64,000 nt of DNA from Planctomycetota bacterium (GCA_013816485.1 JACDEI010000009.1:1-64000); one strand, 5' to 3'; positions 42,403 to 51,829 are shown, counted from the first letter of the stretch. The notes: generated by a model from the letters alone, not told the origin. Made by a program: numbers and translations.

Positions 42403-44910
42403 ATGCTCCAGCCCGGCATCATCCTTGGTGGTATCCGTATCGATTCGCTGCTCGGACGTGGTGCCATGGGTGAGGTTTACCTGGGGCAGCAGATGTCGCT
42501 CAAACGTCCGGTGGCGGTCAAACGCATCGCCGAGCACCTCTTGGGCAACGAAGATGCCATCGGTCGTTTCGCCCGCGAGGCGCAATGTGTCGCGCGCATC
42601 CAAAGCCCGCACGTCGTCGCGGTGCATGACTTCATGCGCGTGCATGACGAGCGGGGCAACGAACACGCGTTGCTGGTGATGGAACTGGTCGACGGCGGAT
42701 CGAGCCTGCGCGCGCTGCTCGCCAACCGCAGCCAGTCCTTCGATTGGCGCACTGCCTCCGCGTTGATCCTGCATGCTGCGGAAGGACTCGCCGCCGCCGC
42801 CGAACACGGCGTGGTGCATCGCGACATCAAACCCGACAACATCATGGTCACGCGCAAGGGCGTGGCGAAACTCGCGGATTTCGGTTTGGCCAAGTCGGTG
42901 GATTCATCCGCCATGACCCTTGAAGGCACGGTCATGGGCACGCCGCTCTACCTGCCGCCCGAAGCCTGTCGTGGTCATGCGGTGGATGCGCGCGGCGATC
43001 TCTATTCGCTTGGCTGCACGTGGTTCCACCTGCTCGCCGGGCGCCCGCCGTTCCAGGCCGCCAGTACCGTGGCGTTGCTACGCGCGCACCTCGACGATGC
43101 ACCGCCCGACCTGCGTTCGCTGGTGTCGGGTCTGCCGGAGGCCATCGCCGCACTGGTGCATCGCCTGCTGGCGAAGGATCCCGCGCAGCGTTTGCCGTCG
43201 GCCCAGGCCCTGGTCGATGAGATGCACGCGCTCGCCGCACAGGGCATCATCCTGCCGCGCACGGTGGCGGAGATCTTCGCCGTCGACGCCGCCACCACCG
43301 TCACGCGTCTGGCGGATGCCGGCAGGGACGACGCCACCCAGTCACCGGTCGGGGCACCCTCGTCGGCCGCGACGCTGCCGATGGGCTCGACCGCGGCGAC
43401 GGTGCTGGCCGAGCCGACCGATCGCGTCGCACCGCCATCCGCATTGACGGCGAAAACCATGTCGCCAGCGGGTGCTGGCGCAGGGGCACCGCTCTCGCCG
43501 CCCGCTGGCCCGCCGCCCGCTGGCCCGCCGCCGGCGAGCACCGCTGCGCCTGCTCCACGCCGTCGTCTGCCGGTGGCGTTGCTGATCGGTGGCGCGGTCC
43601 TGGTGCTCGCACTGGTCGGTGGCGTGGTGGTTGCCGGTGGCAACACCAATGCCCGCCCCCTGGTCGAACAGGCTCTTGCCGCGAAGGACTACGGTCTCGC
43701 GCTGCAACGTGCGGCGACCAATTTGACCGAGCGTCCAAGCGATGCCGACGCCGTGACGTTGGTGCGCGACGCGGTACACGCCGAGGTCCGCGCGCTGATC
43801 GCCGCCGGCCGGGTAGAGGACGCACGCAAACGTGTGATCGACCACCGCACCGCCTTCACTTGGCTCGACACCGGCACGCTCGACGGCGAGATCGCCATTG
43901 CCTCGGCGATGTGGCTGGCGACGCACCACCAGGAAAAGGAAGCGGTCGCGGCCTTCGCCAAGTTGCGTCAGGACGGCGTCGATGCAAAAGCGCTCGATCG
44001 CGCGATGGTCGAGAGCCTGATCGACAGTAACCGTCCGGCGGAAGCGATCGGCGCGGCTTGGCGCTTGGCGGAAGGTTCGCAGGGTGCGCTCGATCCCAAG
44101 ATCCTCCACCTGCTGACGTATGCCCTGACCTGGGAAGGACCGTTCGGCGAGAGCACCAAAGAACTGCGCACGTTGCTGCGCACACGCCATCCGCCGATCA
44201 TCGACACCGTGCGGCCCTGGCTGGGCGAAGGCGATTACGAGAAACGCTTCAACGGCTTCCTGCTGTTGCAGGAGGCCGACAAGCTCTCCGATCCGGAAAT
44301 CATCCGCTTCCACGTCCACACCGTGATGACGTTGAGTTCGTCGCACACTGTAACCAGCGAGGCGGTCGCCTGGCTCAGCGCAGAGGCTGAAAAACCTGGG
44401 TGGAACGAGCGCAAGCAGGCCGCGGCACTGCCGGCGATCAACGAGGTGCCACCACTGCTCAAGAGTTGGAACGAACACGCCGACAAGTTCATTGCCCTGC
44501 TCGCCAGCGCATTCCTGCCGGAGGTCGAGGAGAAAGCGGTCGCCTGGACCGGCCCGATCCCTGGGTGGACCGGAGATGATGATGAGACCCTGCGTTGGAA
44601 CGCGCTGAAGCTGCTGATCGCGGCCAAGCGGATCCAGCGCGTCGATGTCGCCGCCTTCCATGCGAAGACCCTGGCGAACTTCAATCCGCTCTACGAATCA
44701 GCGCCATTCACTGCGGCGTTGGCGTTCTTTGCCGCCAAGGCCGGATCTGATGATGCGCCGGCGGCAAAAAAGGCGCTCCTCGACGGCATCAACCACATCC
44801 AGAAGCAGATCGACGCTTACGAGAAATCGGGCGGCAACTTCATGCAGATGCGCGCCAACACCTGCAAGGAACGGTGGCAGCAGGTTAGTGGCGCGTTGTC
44901 GAAGTTCTGA
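42403..44910 (+). CDS. Membrane Ser/Thr protein kinase (PknB-like)
   Basis: 835 residues. Kinase domain about 8-285: glycine loop LLGRGAMGEVYLG (about 16-28), AVKRI Lys near 38, catalytic HRDIKPDNIM near 141, DFGLAK near 161, GTPLYLPPEA activation end. A Pro/Ala-rich linker (PAGPPPAGPPPAS) precedes a transmembrane helix at about 388-412 (LPVALLIGGAVLVLALVGGV). About 420 residues lie outside the cytoplasm, helical and TPR/HEAT-like (LIAAGRVEDARKRVID), a probable sensor. It phosphorylates proteins on Ser/Thr; phosphothreonine readers such as the FHA protein at 21230 are possible partners, but that is speculation. Confidence 0.94.
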   Translation: MLQPGIILGGIRIDSLLGRGAMGEVYLGQQMSLKRPVAVKRIAEHLLGNEDAIGRFAREAQCVARIQSPHVVAVHDFMRVHDERGNEHALLVMELVDGGSSLRALLANRSQSFDWRTASALILHAAEGLAAAAEHGVVHRDIKPDNIMVTRKGVAKLADFGLAKSVDSSAMTLEGTVMGTPLYLPPEACRGHAVDARGDLYSLGCTWFHLLAGRPPFQAASTVALLRAHLDDAPPDLRSLVSGLPEAIAALVHRLLAKDPAQRLPSAQALVDEMHALAAQGIILPRTVAEIFAVDAATTVTRLADAGRDDATQSPVGAPSSAATLPMGSTAATVLAEPTDRVAPPSALTAKTMSPAGAGAGAPLSPPAGPPPAGPPPASTAAPAPRRRLPVALLIGGAVLVLALVGGVVVAGGNTNARPLVEQALAAKDYGLALQRAATNLTERPSDADAVTLVRDAVHAEVRALIAAGRVEDARKRVIDHRTAFTWLDTGTLDGEIAIASAMWLATHHQEKEAVAAFAKLRQDGVDAKALDRAMVESLIDSNRPAEAIGAAWRLAEGSQGALDPKILHLLTYALTWEGPFGESTKELRTLLRTRHPPIIDTVRPWLGEGDYEKRFNGFLLLQEADKLSDPEIIRFHVHTVMTLSSSHTVTSEAVAWLSAEAEKPGWNERKQAAALPAINEVPPLLKSWNEHADKFIALLASAFLPEVEEKAVAWTGPIPGWTGDDDETLRWNALKLLIAAKRIQRVDVAAFHAKTLANFNPLYESAPFTAALAFFAAKAGSDDAPAAKKALLDGINHIQKQIDAYEKSGGNFMQMRANTCKERWQQVSGALSKF

Positions 44911-44926
44911 GTCTACGGCTTGTTAG

Positions 44927-45049
44927 GCTCGCGATGCTCGCGTGCGAGGTGCGAGGTGCGAGGTGCGAGGTTGGACACCAAACCGGCATGACGTGCACCT
45001 CGCACGTCGCACCTCGCACGTCGCACCTCGCACGCAAGCGCAGCGAGCT
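44927..45049. repeat. Inverted heptamer arrays GTGCGAG / CACCTCG
   Basis: Left: four exact GTGCGAG units (44942-44969). Right: CACCTCG and CACGTCG alternate five times (44996-45030) then CACGCAA. Pairing extends outward (GCTCGCGATGCTCGCGTG against GCTCGCTGCGCTTGCGTG). It sits between the convergent kinase and tmk genes, so it may double as a bidirectional terminator. Confidence 0.95.
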
Positions 45050-45653
45050 ATCTCACATACGGCTCGATCTGTTCCCATACCCGCGCAGTGACCGCATCCG
45101 GTAACTGGTGTGCGTCGATCTCCACCAGGCCATCGCTGGTGACGAGCGCGCGATAACCGTCATGAACCTTCTGTTGGTAGGCCAAACCACGGGCTTCGAT
45201 GCGATCCTGGCCGCGCGCGGCGGCGCGCCGGCGCTGGGCCTCTGTCGGATCGACGCTGAGCCACAACACCAGATCCGGCCGCACGCCGTTGGTCGCGAGG
45301 TGGATCGCCGCGCGTACCTGCGCCAGATCCAAGCCCAGGCCGTACGCCTGATACGCCAGCGTCGAATGGTAGAAGCGGTCGAGGATCACCAGTTCCCTCG
45401 CGGCCAACGCCGGCGCGATAACCTCATGGCAGAGTTGCGCGCGCGCCTGCAGGTAGCCGAACAATTCCGCCGTCGGACAGGCCTTGGTCGCGGGATCGAG
45501 CAACAGCGCGCGTTGGCGTTCTCCCAACTCGGTGCCGCCGGGTTCGCGCAGATGCCGGAAGGTCACGCCTGCTGACGCCAAGCGTGCGGTGAGGCGTTGC
45601 ACCTGCGTGGTCTTGCCACAGCCATCGATGCCTTCGAAGACGATCAAGGGCAT
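45048..45653 (-). CDS. tmk: Thymidylate kinase
   Basis: 201 residues from the ATG at 45653. Begins PLIVFEGIDGCGKTTQVQRL with the P-loop, then REPGGTELGERQRALLL (DR.. loop equivalent), ILDRFYHSTLAYQAYGLGLD (DRY/F motif) and DLVLWLSVDPTEAQRRRAAA. It phosphorylates dTMP to dTDP with ATP. The longer frame from 45695 is rejected because its extra 14 residues come from a heptamer repeat (45673-45702). The stop lies at the edge of the GTGCGAG inverted repeat. Confidence 0.96.
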   Translation of the reverse strand: MPLIVFEGIDGCGKTTQVQRLTARLASAGVTFRHLREPGGTELGERQRALLLDPATKACPTAELFGYLQARAQLCHEVIAPALAARELVILDRFYHSTLAYQAYGLGLDLAQVRAAIHLATNGVRPDLVLWLSVDPTEAQRRRAAARGQDRIEARGLAYQQKVHDGYRALVTSDGLVEIDAHQLPDAVTARVWEQIEPYVR

Positions 45654-45672
45654 GGTGTGCTCCGCACGGGCA

Positions 45673-45702
45673 ATGCAGTATGCTGCACTCTGCATGCTGC
45701 AT
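45673..45702. repeat. Short heptamer inverted repeat (ATGCTGC)
   Basis: Four heptamer-spaced units ATGCAGT, ATGCTGC, ACTCTGC, ATGCTGC, then AT. The two halves are nearly self-complementary. It lies in the 58-base gap between uppP and tmk. Confidence 0.75.
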
Positions 45703-45711
45703 TCGTGTCGA

Positions 45712-46563
45712 TCATTCCTTCCATCCCACGACGCCGGCCACCAGCAGTCCCAGCAAAATCAGCCCGGCGACGATGCGATACCAACCGAAGATGACGAAGC
45801 TGTGACTGGCGAGGAACCGCAGCAGCCACGCCACCACCGCCCACGCGACCACGAAGGTGGTGACGAAGCCGATCGCCAGGAGCGGCATGCGTGGATCATC
45901 GAAGCCGCCCGGATGTTTCAGCAGCGAGTAGGTCGAAGCCGCGAGCATGGTCGGGATGGCGAGAAAGAATGAGAACTCCGCCGCCGCTTTGCGACTGAGG
46001 CCAAGCAACACGCCACCCAGGATGGTCGCCGCCGAGCGCGATGCCCCAGGCAGCAGGATGGAGAAACACTGGCAACAGCCGACCGCGATAGCGATGCCCC
46101 ACGGCAGATTCATCGCATCGTCGTGGACCGGCGGATCACTGCGTTTCGCTTGGCGACGTTCCACCAGCAGGATCACCACACCGCCGATCACCAGCATCGC
46201 CGCGACGGTGCCGGTGTTCATCAGATGATCCTGCACGAAGCGATTGGTCAGGAGGCCGATGATGCCGACCGGGATGAATCCCACCGCCAGCTTGGCGACG
46301 AAGGAGCGGGATGCGGGATCACGGTGGAAGGTCGACACCACCCGCCAGACCCGTTCACGGAACACCACCAGGATGGCGAGGATCGCGCCGAACTGGATGA
46401 CGATCGAGAACATCTTACGGAACGCCTCATCCGCCGGATCGCGCATGAAACCGATCAGCGCACTGATCGCGATCAGGTGCCCGGTCGAGGAGACCGGCAG
46501 GAACTCAGTCAGTCCCTCGACCGCCCCCATCACTACCGCCTTGAGGGCGTCCGTCAGATCCAT
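45712..46563 (-). CDS. uppP: Undecaprenyl-diphosphatase
   Basis: 283 residues from the ATG at 46563 (the longer frame to 46623 lacks support). DALKAVVMGAVEGLTEFLPV continuing SSTGHLI is the BacA/UppP signature, and LPGASRSAATILGGVLLGLS is the second conserved motif. Several membrane helices follow (HSFVIFGWYRIVAGLILLGL). It recycles the lipid carrier undecaprenyl pyrophosphate for peptidoglycan and other wall polymers. Divergent from the glycosyltransferase gene on the other strand. On the same strand as tmk, 58 bp upstream. Confidence 0.96.
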   Translation of the reverse strand: MDLTDALKAVVMGAVEGLTEFLPVSSTGHLIAISALIGFMRDPADEAFRKMFSIVIQFGAILAILVVFRERVWRVVSTFHRDPASRSFVAKLAVGFIPVGIIGLLTNRFVQDHLMNTGTVAAMLVIGGVVILLVERRQAKRSDPPVHDDAMNLPWGIAIAVGCCQCFSILLPGASRSAATILGGVLLGLSRKAAAEFSFFLAIPTMLAASTYSLLKHPGGFDDPRMPLLAIGFVTTFVVAWAVVAWLLRFLASHSFVIFGWYRIVAGLILLGLLVAGVVGWKE

Positions 46564-46698
46564 CCATGCTCCTGCGCGCCATGACGCGTGAGGCGCATGC
46601 TTCCGGCGACGGTCAGGGGTCAAGGGTGCGACTGGCCTAGTCGCGGATTGCCCGACTTCCGGTCTTCCGGTCGTGCGGACTGGTCGTTACCCTCCCGC

Positions 46699-47826
46699 AT
46701 GCGCGTCCTGCACCTCATCGCGCGCCTGAATGATGGCGGACCGGCACGGGTGATTGCGCAGTTGGCGCGGACCTTGCCGGCGCACGGTATCACGCTGGAG
46801 GTCGCCGCCGGACGCTGTGCGGCCGACGAGGGCGATCTGGCGCCGCGCCTGCGTGCGGAGGGCCTGCACCTGACCGACGTGCCGGAGCTTGGCCGCGCAC
46901 CGGCGCTGCTTGGCGATGTGCGGGCGTTGGCGGCGGTGCTGCGCCTGATCCGTGCGCGCCGTCCGGCGCTGGTGCATACCCACACAGCCAAGGCTGGCGC
47001 GCTCGGACGCATCGCCTGTCGCCTGCTCGGCGTGCCGTGCCTGCACACCTACCATGGCCACGTGCTCGACGGGTATTTCAGCGCCGCGGCGAACCTCGCG
47101 CTGCACACCGTCGAACGTCTACTCGCTGGCGGCTGCCATCACCATGCCCTGACGCCGGGTCAGCTCCACGAGCTGCGTGATCTCCATGCGATCGGTCGTC
47201 CACAGCGGTGGCACCTGCTGCCGATCCCGGTGGCACCCGTGGTGCGTACGCGTGCGGCGTGGCACCAGACGCTCATCCCAGGGGTGCCGGTGCTCGGTTT
47301 CCTCGGTCGCCTGACCGCGGTGAAGGATGTCGATCTGTGGCTCGCCACGTTGGCTGAGCTGCGGCGTCGCCAGCCGCTGCAAGGCCTGGTGTGCGGCGAC
47401 GGACAGGAACGTGCACGCTTGGAGAGCGCCGCGCGCGCGCTGGATTTGCCGGTGCGTTTCACCGGCACCGTGCCGGCGGGAGAGGCCTTGGCGGCGATGG
47501 ATGTCCTGCTCATGACCAGCCGCAACGAAGGCCTGCCGTTGGTGGCGATCGAGGCCGCCTCCGCACAGGTGCCGGTGGTGGCACCCGCGGTCGGCGGACT
47601 GGCGGACCTCATCCGCTGGGGCGTGGTGGCAGGGGGCGAACGGACCGCGGTGGCGCTGGCAGCGGCCTGCCAGCGGCTGTTGCTCGCCGGCCCGCTGCGC
47701 CAAGCACGTCTCGCGGTCGCCGGACGTGTGGCCGAACACCTGACCCCAGACCGTCTTGCACCGGCCTATGCGGCGTTGTATCGCACCATCAGCGAAGTGC
47801 ATCGTCCTGGGGTACAGACATGGTGA
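46699..47826 (+). CDS. Glycosyltransferase, GT4-like (GT-B fold)
   Basis: 375 residues from the ATG at 46699. MRVLHLIARLNDGGPARVIA is the usual N-terminus, HTHTAKAGALGRIACRLLGV follows, and the C-terminal donor domain has VLGFLGRLTAVKDVDLWL and MTSRNEGLPLVAIEAASAQV with the EX7E motif (E-G-L-P-L-V-A-I-E). It transfers a nucleotide-activated sugar; acceptor unknown, but a role in surface polysaccharide or lipid-linked sugar is likely. The next gene starts inside its last codons, so the two are coupled. Confidence 0.92.
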   Translation: MRVLHLIARLNDGGPARVIAQLARTLPAHGITLEVAAGRCAADEGDLAPRLRAEGLHLTDVPELGRAPALLGDVRALAAVLRLIRARRPALVHTHTAKAGALGRIACRLLGVPCLHTYHGHVLDGYFSAAANLALHTVERLLAGGCHHHALTPGQLHELRDLHAIGRPQRWHLLPIPVAPVVRTRAAWHQTLIPGVPVLGFLGRLTAVKDVDLWLATLAELRRRQPLQGLVCGDGQERARLESAARALDLPVRFTGTVPAGEALAAMDVLLMTSRNEGLPLVAIEAASAQVPVVAPAVGGLADLIRWGVVAGGERTAVALAAACQRLLLAGPLRQARLAVAGRVAEHLTPDRLAPAYAALYRTISEVHRPGVQTW

Positions 47827-49556
47827 TGTGGTCACGCCTGTCATTGCTGTTGTGTGTGTTCCTGTGCCAGGCCATGGCCCTGGAGTTGGCGGGCGTCGAA
47901 GTGGTCCAGCTCACCAAGTCGCCCGCCGCTGACGACCTGGTGTCATGGGAGGTCCGCGGTGCGCCGGCCGAGTGGCTAGTGACCGATGTCGAGCGCACGC
48001 CGGTGCTGACCATCACCTCACCGAGCGGCAAACAGTGGGAACGCCGCGCGTTCCTTCATCACGACTGCCAGCCACCCGTCGCGGACGGCGCACCCCAACT
48101 CATCGGCGAAGCGACCCTGCAGATCCGCCATACCGCGCGCGTGGCGGGCAATCACGCGTGGGTCCTGCGCAGCGCCGACCAGCAGGAGCTGGCGCGCGGC
48201 TCGCTCACCGTCGGCGCGGCCCGTGGCAAACGTCCGGTCGGCATGTTGCAGGTCAGCCAGGACAATCCGCGACTGCTGGCGTTCCGCGACGGCACCATCT
48301 TCATCCCCATCGGTCCCAATGTCTGCTGGACCGTTGCGCCGGATCAACTCGGCAAGTTCGCGCGACATTTCGCCAATCTCGCCAAGGAAGGCGGCACGCA
48401 CGTGCGCCTGTGGTGCGCCAGTTGGTGCGGCCAAATCGAAGGCGAGCAGGCGGATGCCTATCGCCTGGAACAGGCGTGGCTGCTCGACCGCATCCTGGCC
48501 CTGGCGCGCGAGCACGGCCTGATGGCGACGGTGGTGCTCGACAACCACCACGACATGGGACTGGGCAAGTTCTTCCCCTATGGCGCGACGTACCAGGAAC
48601 GTGTGCAGCGTTTCCTTACTGCCACGCCCGGCGACCAGCAGCGTCGTCGCCTGCGCTACGTCCTCGCGCGCTGGGGCGCGGACGACAGCATCGCGGCGTG
48701 GGAACTGTTCAATGAACTCGACCTCGCCCAACCGGTGCGCGATGCTGCGCTGCGCTGGGCGGGCGGGACCTCGACGTTGTTCAAAACGCTCGATGCCGAC
48801 AACCGCCTGCTGACCATCAGTTGGGCCGGCGACGACTGGGATCCGTTGGCCAAGCTGCCAGCGATCAATCTCGGCCAGGTGCACAGCTACGTGGTCGAAT
48901 GGAGCGACAAGCTCGGCCTGCGCAAAGCGGCCACGCGTGATGGCGTCGGCATGCTGCTATCCGCCGCCGAGCGCGGCATGTCGCTGGGCAAACCCTACTG
49001 TTTCAGCGAGGTCGGTTACCAGGGCACCAACGAGGACAACAAGGGCAACGATCTCGACATCCAGGGCTTACTGCTGCGTCAGCAGGCGTGGGCAGGTTTC
49101 ATGCTCGGTGGCTACGGCAGCGGCATGAACTGGTGGTGGGACGTCTACATCGAGCCGAAACAATTGTGGTCGGGTTACCGCGGCCTGGCACGCGTGCTGC
49201 CGAAGATCGACTGGCGTGATCGCGACCTGTCGCCGCTGATCCCCAACCGCGACTCGCCTCTGCGCATCATCGGCTGGCAGAGTCCGACCCAGGCCCTGGT
49301 GTGGCCGCAGGTGCGCGCCGACACCTGGCACGCGCATCTGGTCGAAGGGAAGGGTCGTCCGCAACTGACACGCGAACTGTTGGCGCGCGTCGGCGGCATG
49401 AAGGCCGGCGCGACCTATCGTCTGCATTACCTCGACATGCTCAGCGGTGAAGAACGTTCGCGCCGTGAACTCAAGGCCGGCGCCGACGGCGTGCTCGATG
49501 TCGCGGTCCTGCCGCCCAACCTCGATGTGGTGATCTGGGTGGCGACGGTCAAATAG
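47820..49556 (+). CDS. Secreted GH5-like (cellulase-superfamily) glycoside hydrolase
   Basis: 578 residues from the ATG at 47820, seven bases before the glycosyltransferase stop (an ATG at 47826 is the alternative). The signal peptide LSLLLCVFLCQAMA is followed by a beta-sandwich-like N-terminal part (to about 140), then a TIM-barrel part. LRLWCASWCGQ, VVLDNHHDMG and the acid/base motif AWELFNELDL with Glu299 fit clan GH-A, and YCFSEVGYQG places a second Glu at 397 as the likely nucleophile. Family could be GH5 or a DUF4038/DUF5060-type relative. Substrate unknown; the upstream glycosyltransferase suggests work on the same glycan. Confidence 0.8.
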   Translation: MVMWSRLSLLLCVFLCQAMALELAGVEVVQLTKSPAADDLVSWEVRGAPAEWLVTDVERTPVLTITSPSGKQWERRAFLHHDCQPPVADGAPQLIGEATLQIRHTARVAGNHAWVLRSADQQELARGSLTVGAARGKRPVGMLQVSQDNPRLLAFRDGTIFIPIGPNVCWTVAPDQLGKFARHFANLAKEGGTHVRLWCASWCGQIEGEQADAYRLEQAWLLDRILALAREHGLMATVVLDNHHDMGLGKFFPYGATYQERVQRFLTATPGDQQRRRLRYVLARWGADDSIAAWELFNELDLAQPVRDAALRWAGGTSTLFKTLDADNRLLTISWAGDDWDPLAKLPAINLGQVHSYVVEWSDKLGLRKAATRDGVGMLLSAAERGMSLGKPYCFSEVGYQGTNEDNKGNDLDIQGLLLRQQAWAGFMLGGYGSGMNWWWDVYIEPKQLWSGYRGLARVLPKIDWRDRDLSPLIPNRDSPLRIIGWQSPTQALVWPQVRADTWHAHLVEGKGRPQLTRELLARVGGMKAGATYRLHYLDMLSGEERSRRELKAGADGVLDVAVLPPNLDVVIWVATVK

Positions 49557-49562
49557 GCCGCG

Positions 49563-49612
49563 TGCTGCTGGTCGCCCCCGCGCTGCTGGTCGCCCCCGCG
49601 CTGCTTGTCGCC
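49563..49612. repeat. 18-bp tandem repeat
   Basis: GCTGCTGGTCGCCCCCGC repeated almost three times (from 49563, 49581 and 49599, the last partial) in the spacer between the hydrolase and the protease genes. No inverted partner. Confidence 0.85.
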
Positions 49613-49656
49613 AGAGTGGAAGGGCCTACACCGCAGCCCTGCCCCCGGAGCACCGC

Positions 49657-50517
49657 ATGCGTATATTCGCCTCGTTCACCGCCATCCTGACCATCGCCAT
49701 TGCCATGGTGGTGGGCTTTACGTCCTGCGGCAGCGTCCAGCGCTACGCCGACAAGGTGAATATCTACGGCGAAGGCGAAGAGAACCAGATGGGCGTCGAC
49801 GCCTACAAGGAAGTCCTCGCGAGCGAGAAGCGCTGCACCGATGCCGAAGCCAACGCCATGATCGAACGCGTCGGCAAACGCCTGGCGGCAATCGTGCCCG
49901 GGGGCGACAAGTTCGCTTGGGAGTTCACCCTGCTCGAAAGCGAGCAGATCAACGCCTTCTGTCTGCCCGGCGGCAAGGTCGCGTTCTACACCGGCATCCT
50001 CGCTTACTGCCAGAACGAAGCCGCGGTCGCCGCGGTCATGGGCCACGAGATCGGCCACGCGGTCGCGCGCCACGGTGGCAAGCGCATGACCCAGGGTGTG
50101 ATCCTCAACGGAGCCACGGCGACGTTGGGCGAAGTGCTGAAGGCCAAGGGCTACAGCGACTCCACCACCAACCTGAGCCTGGCTGCGGCCGGCGGCCTGG
50201 CGAACGTCGGCGTCGTCCTGCCGTTCAGTCGCGGACACGAACTCGAAGCCGACAGCATGGGCTTGGAGTACATGGCCAAGGCCGGTTACGATCCGCAAGA
50301 AGCGGTGGCGTTCTGGCAGCGTTTCGCCGCACTCGGCAGCAGCGGCCCGGCATTCATGAGCACCCATCCGCAGTCCGAAGACCGCGCCAAAGAACTCGGC
50401 AAGCAGATGCCCAAGGCCACGGAGCAGTACACCGCGTCAGCGCAGAAATACGGCCTGGGTGCGAAGGTGCCGGCGAAGTACCTGACGGCACCCAAGCCGG
50501 CAGCGCCGGCGAAGTAA
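49657..50517 (+). CDS. M48-family metalloprotease lipoprotein
   Basis: 286 residues. The signal peptide ends in VGFTSCGS, a plausible lipobox. VMGHEIGHAVARHGGKRM carries the zinc HExxH (near residue 130), and FSRGHELEADSMGLEYMAKA supplies the third ligand Glu near 195. The pattern matches the LoiP/BepA type of M48 periplasmic quality-control proteases. It should act on misfolded outer-membrane proteins or similar substrates at the envelope. The C-terminus is a basic, Ala/Pro-rich tail. It has its own spacer and weak hairpin (50537-50560) after it. Confidence 0.93.
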   Translation: MRIFASFTAILTIAIAMVVGFTSCGSVQRYADKVNIYGEGEENQMGVDAYKEVLASEKRCTDAEANAMIERVGKRLAAIVPGGDKFAWEFTLLESEQINAFCLPGGKVAFYTGILAYCQNEAAVAAVMGHEIGHAVARHGGKRMTQGVILNGATATLGEVLKAKGYSDSTTNLSLAAAGGLANVGVVLPFSRGHELEADSMGLEYMAKAGYDPQEAVAFWQRFAALGSSGPAFMSTHPQSEDRAKELGKQMPKATEQYTASAQKYGLGAKVPAKYLTAPKPAAPAK

Positions 50518-50536
50518 GCGCGACGACAACCACCGT

Positions 50537-50560
50537 GACACCGGTGAAAACTCCGGTGTC
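50537..50560 (+). terminator. Weak hairpin after the M48 protease gene
   Basis: GACACCGG/CCGGTGTC (50537-50544, 50553-50560) with an eight-base loop, no T run. May be a 3'-end stabiliser rather than a terminator. Confidence 0.4.
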
Positions 50561-50677
50561 CCTGCCAAAAGTAACGCCGGGACACACAGAGCGGCTGAAA
50601 ATGCAATCCGTCCGTCTACCGAACGATCACTGCCATCGGTGATGGCTCTACGCCTCTGCGCATCTCGGCGTCGGGTT

Positions 50678-50842
50678 TCATGCGTACCAGTAGTAAGTCG
50701 CGATCACGGTGATGAGCAGGACGATGAGCACCACGATCGGGAGCGCCCGGCTGCTCAAGGCACGCTCTGAGGTGTCACGATCAGCGGACGGGTGGTCAAG
50801 ATGATGGTCAGAACGATGGTCGGGATGTTGGGGAATAGCCAT
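50678..50842 (-). CDS. Small single-span membrane protein, 54 residues
   Basis: A gene below common length cut-offs. AAGGAGG (50847-50853) lies four bases before the ATG at 50842. The product starts MAIPQHPDHRSDHHLDHPSA, rich in His and Asp, then turns into one hydrophobic helix LPIVVLIVLLITVIATYYW near the C-terminus. The strong ribosome binding site and clear helix argue it is real. The His/Asp head could bind metal. No known family recognised. It is downstream of the AraC-type gene on the same strand, 174 bp away. Confidence 0.65.
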   Translation of the reverse strand: MAIPQHPDHRSDHHLDHPSADRDTSERALSSRALPIVVLIVLLITVIATYYWYA

Positions 50843-51016
50843 ATCGCCTCCTTGGTGGGTTCACCCGAAGTGTTGTCATAGGTGTGCCAACAAAGGGGAT
50901 TCACCACTTGGTCCTGACGGCGCGTGGAAGCCCCGGCGAAACCAGCGTGGAATTGGCGTGGGATCTTGGTCACGGGGAGTTCGAGCGAAGCGCTCATGCT
51001 CGTGGCACAACAATCC

Positions 51017-51829
51017 TCAGCGTGCGCGGCGCAATTGTTCCCGCAGCGCCCGTGGGCTGACGCCCGCGACGCGGCTGACGAAACGTGAGAACGCGAACAC
51101 GTCCGGGAATTCCAGCAGCTCGGCGATCTCACTGATGGGATGATCGGTTTCAGCCAGCAAGCGCGCGGCGGCTTCTTGGCGTGCCTGGTCGAGGAACGAC
51201 TTGAGCGTCATGGCAGCCTGCGTGCGGAACACCGCCGAGGCGTGCCCAGGCGATAACCCCAGCGCACGTGCCACCGCGGCGACGCTCCAGCGGCGGTTCT
51301 CACCGTGCTCGACCAAGGCGCGCACCTGTTCGACGATCGATGGCGGTTCCTCGTGCTCCGCGCGCGGTGCGACGGCGAGTGCGATGATCGCCTCCAGCAG
51401 ATGGCCGGTGGCATGTTGCCGTGCGCGATCCGGACGATCCTGGTCGACCAGCGCCACCAGCGCCTCGCGCATTGCCGGCCAACCAGGTAGCTCGGTGAGC
51501 AACAGGATGCCTACGGGTGGCACCACCCCGTCGACCCGCACCTTGAGCGACACATGGCGACTGCGCCGGTCGTAGCGGAAGCCGTGCTCGACCTGCGCCG
51601 GGATCAGCAGGCCGTCACCCGGACGCAGAGGGACCTCCTGATCAGCCGTACGGCAGCGGAAGGCCCCGGCCTGGGCGATCTCCACCTGCCAGAAGGGATG
51701 GGCGTGGCTGGCGAACTCGTGCCGCGCGGGCGAGGTGCCGCGCTGGACGTACAGCACCTCGCAGCGCACCGGCGACGGGGGGATGCGCGCGACCATCGAT
51801 TTTGCCAAATCCTGGCGCTGTCTTGCCAT
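51017..51829 (-). CDS. AraC-family transcriptional regulator, cupin-type sensor
   Basis: 270 residues. N-terminal cupin (HEFASHAHPFWQVEIAQAG and LRPGDGLLIPAQVEHGFRYD), then the AraC double HTH at the C-terminus (WSVAAVARALGLSPGHASAV; ISEIAELLEFPDVFAFSRFV; VSPRALREQL). The start may be 51829 or the ATG at 51796. It is divergent from the cupin gene at 51910 with 80 bp between, which is the classical layout of a regulator and its target. Confidence 0.9.
   Translation of the reverse strand: MARQRQDLAKSMVARIPPSPVRCEVLYVQRGTSPARHEFASHAHPFWQVEIAQAGAFRCRTADQEVPLRPGDGLLIPAQVEHGFRYDRRSRHVSLKVRVDGVVPPVGILLLTELPGWPAMREALVALVDQDRPDRARQHATGHLLEAIIALAVAPRAEHEEPPSIVEQVRALVEHGENRRWSVAAVARALGLSPGHASAVFRTQAAMTLKSFLDQARQEAAARLLAETDHPISEIAELLEFPDVFAFSRFVSRVAGVSPRALREQLRRAR

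Noticed and set aside
47391-47819. 143-residue extension of the GH5-like gene
   Set aside because: It overlaps the glycosyltransferase in another frame; the signal peptide begins at 47820.
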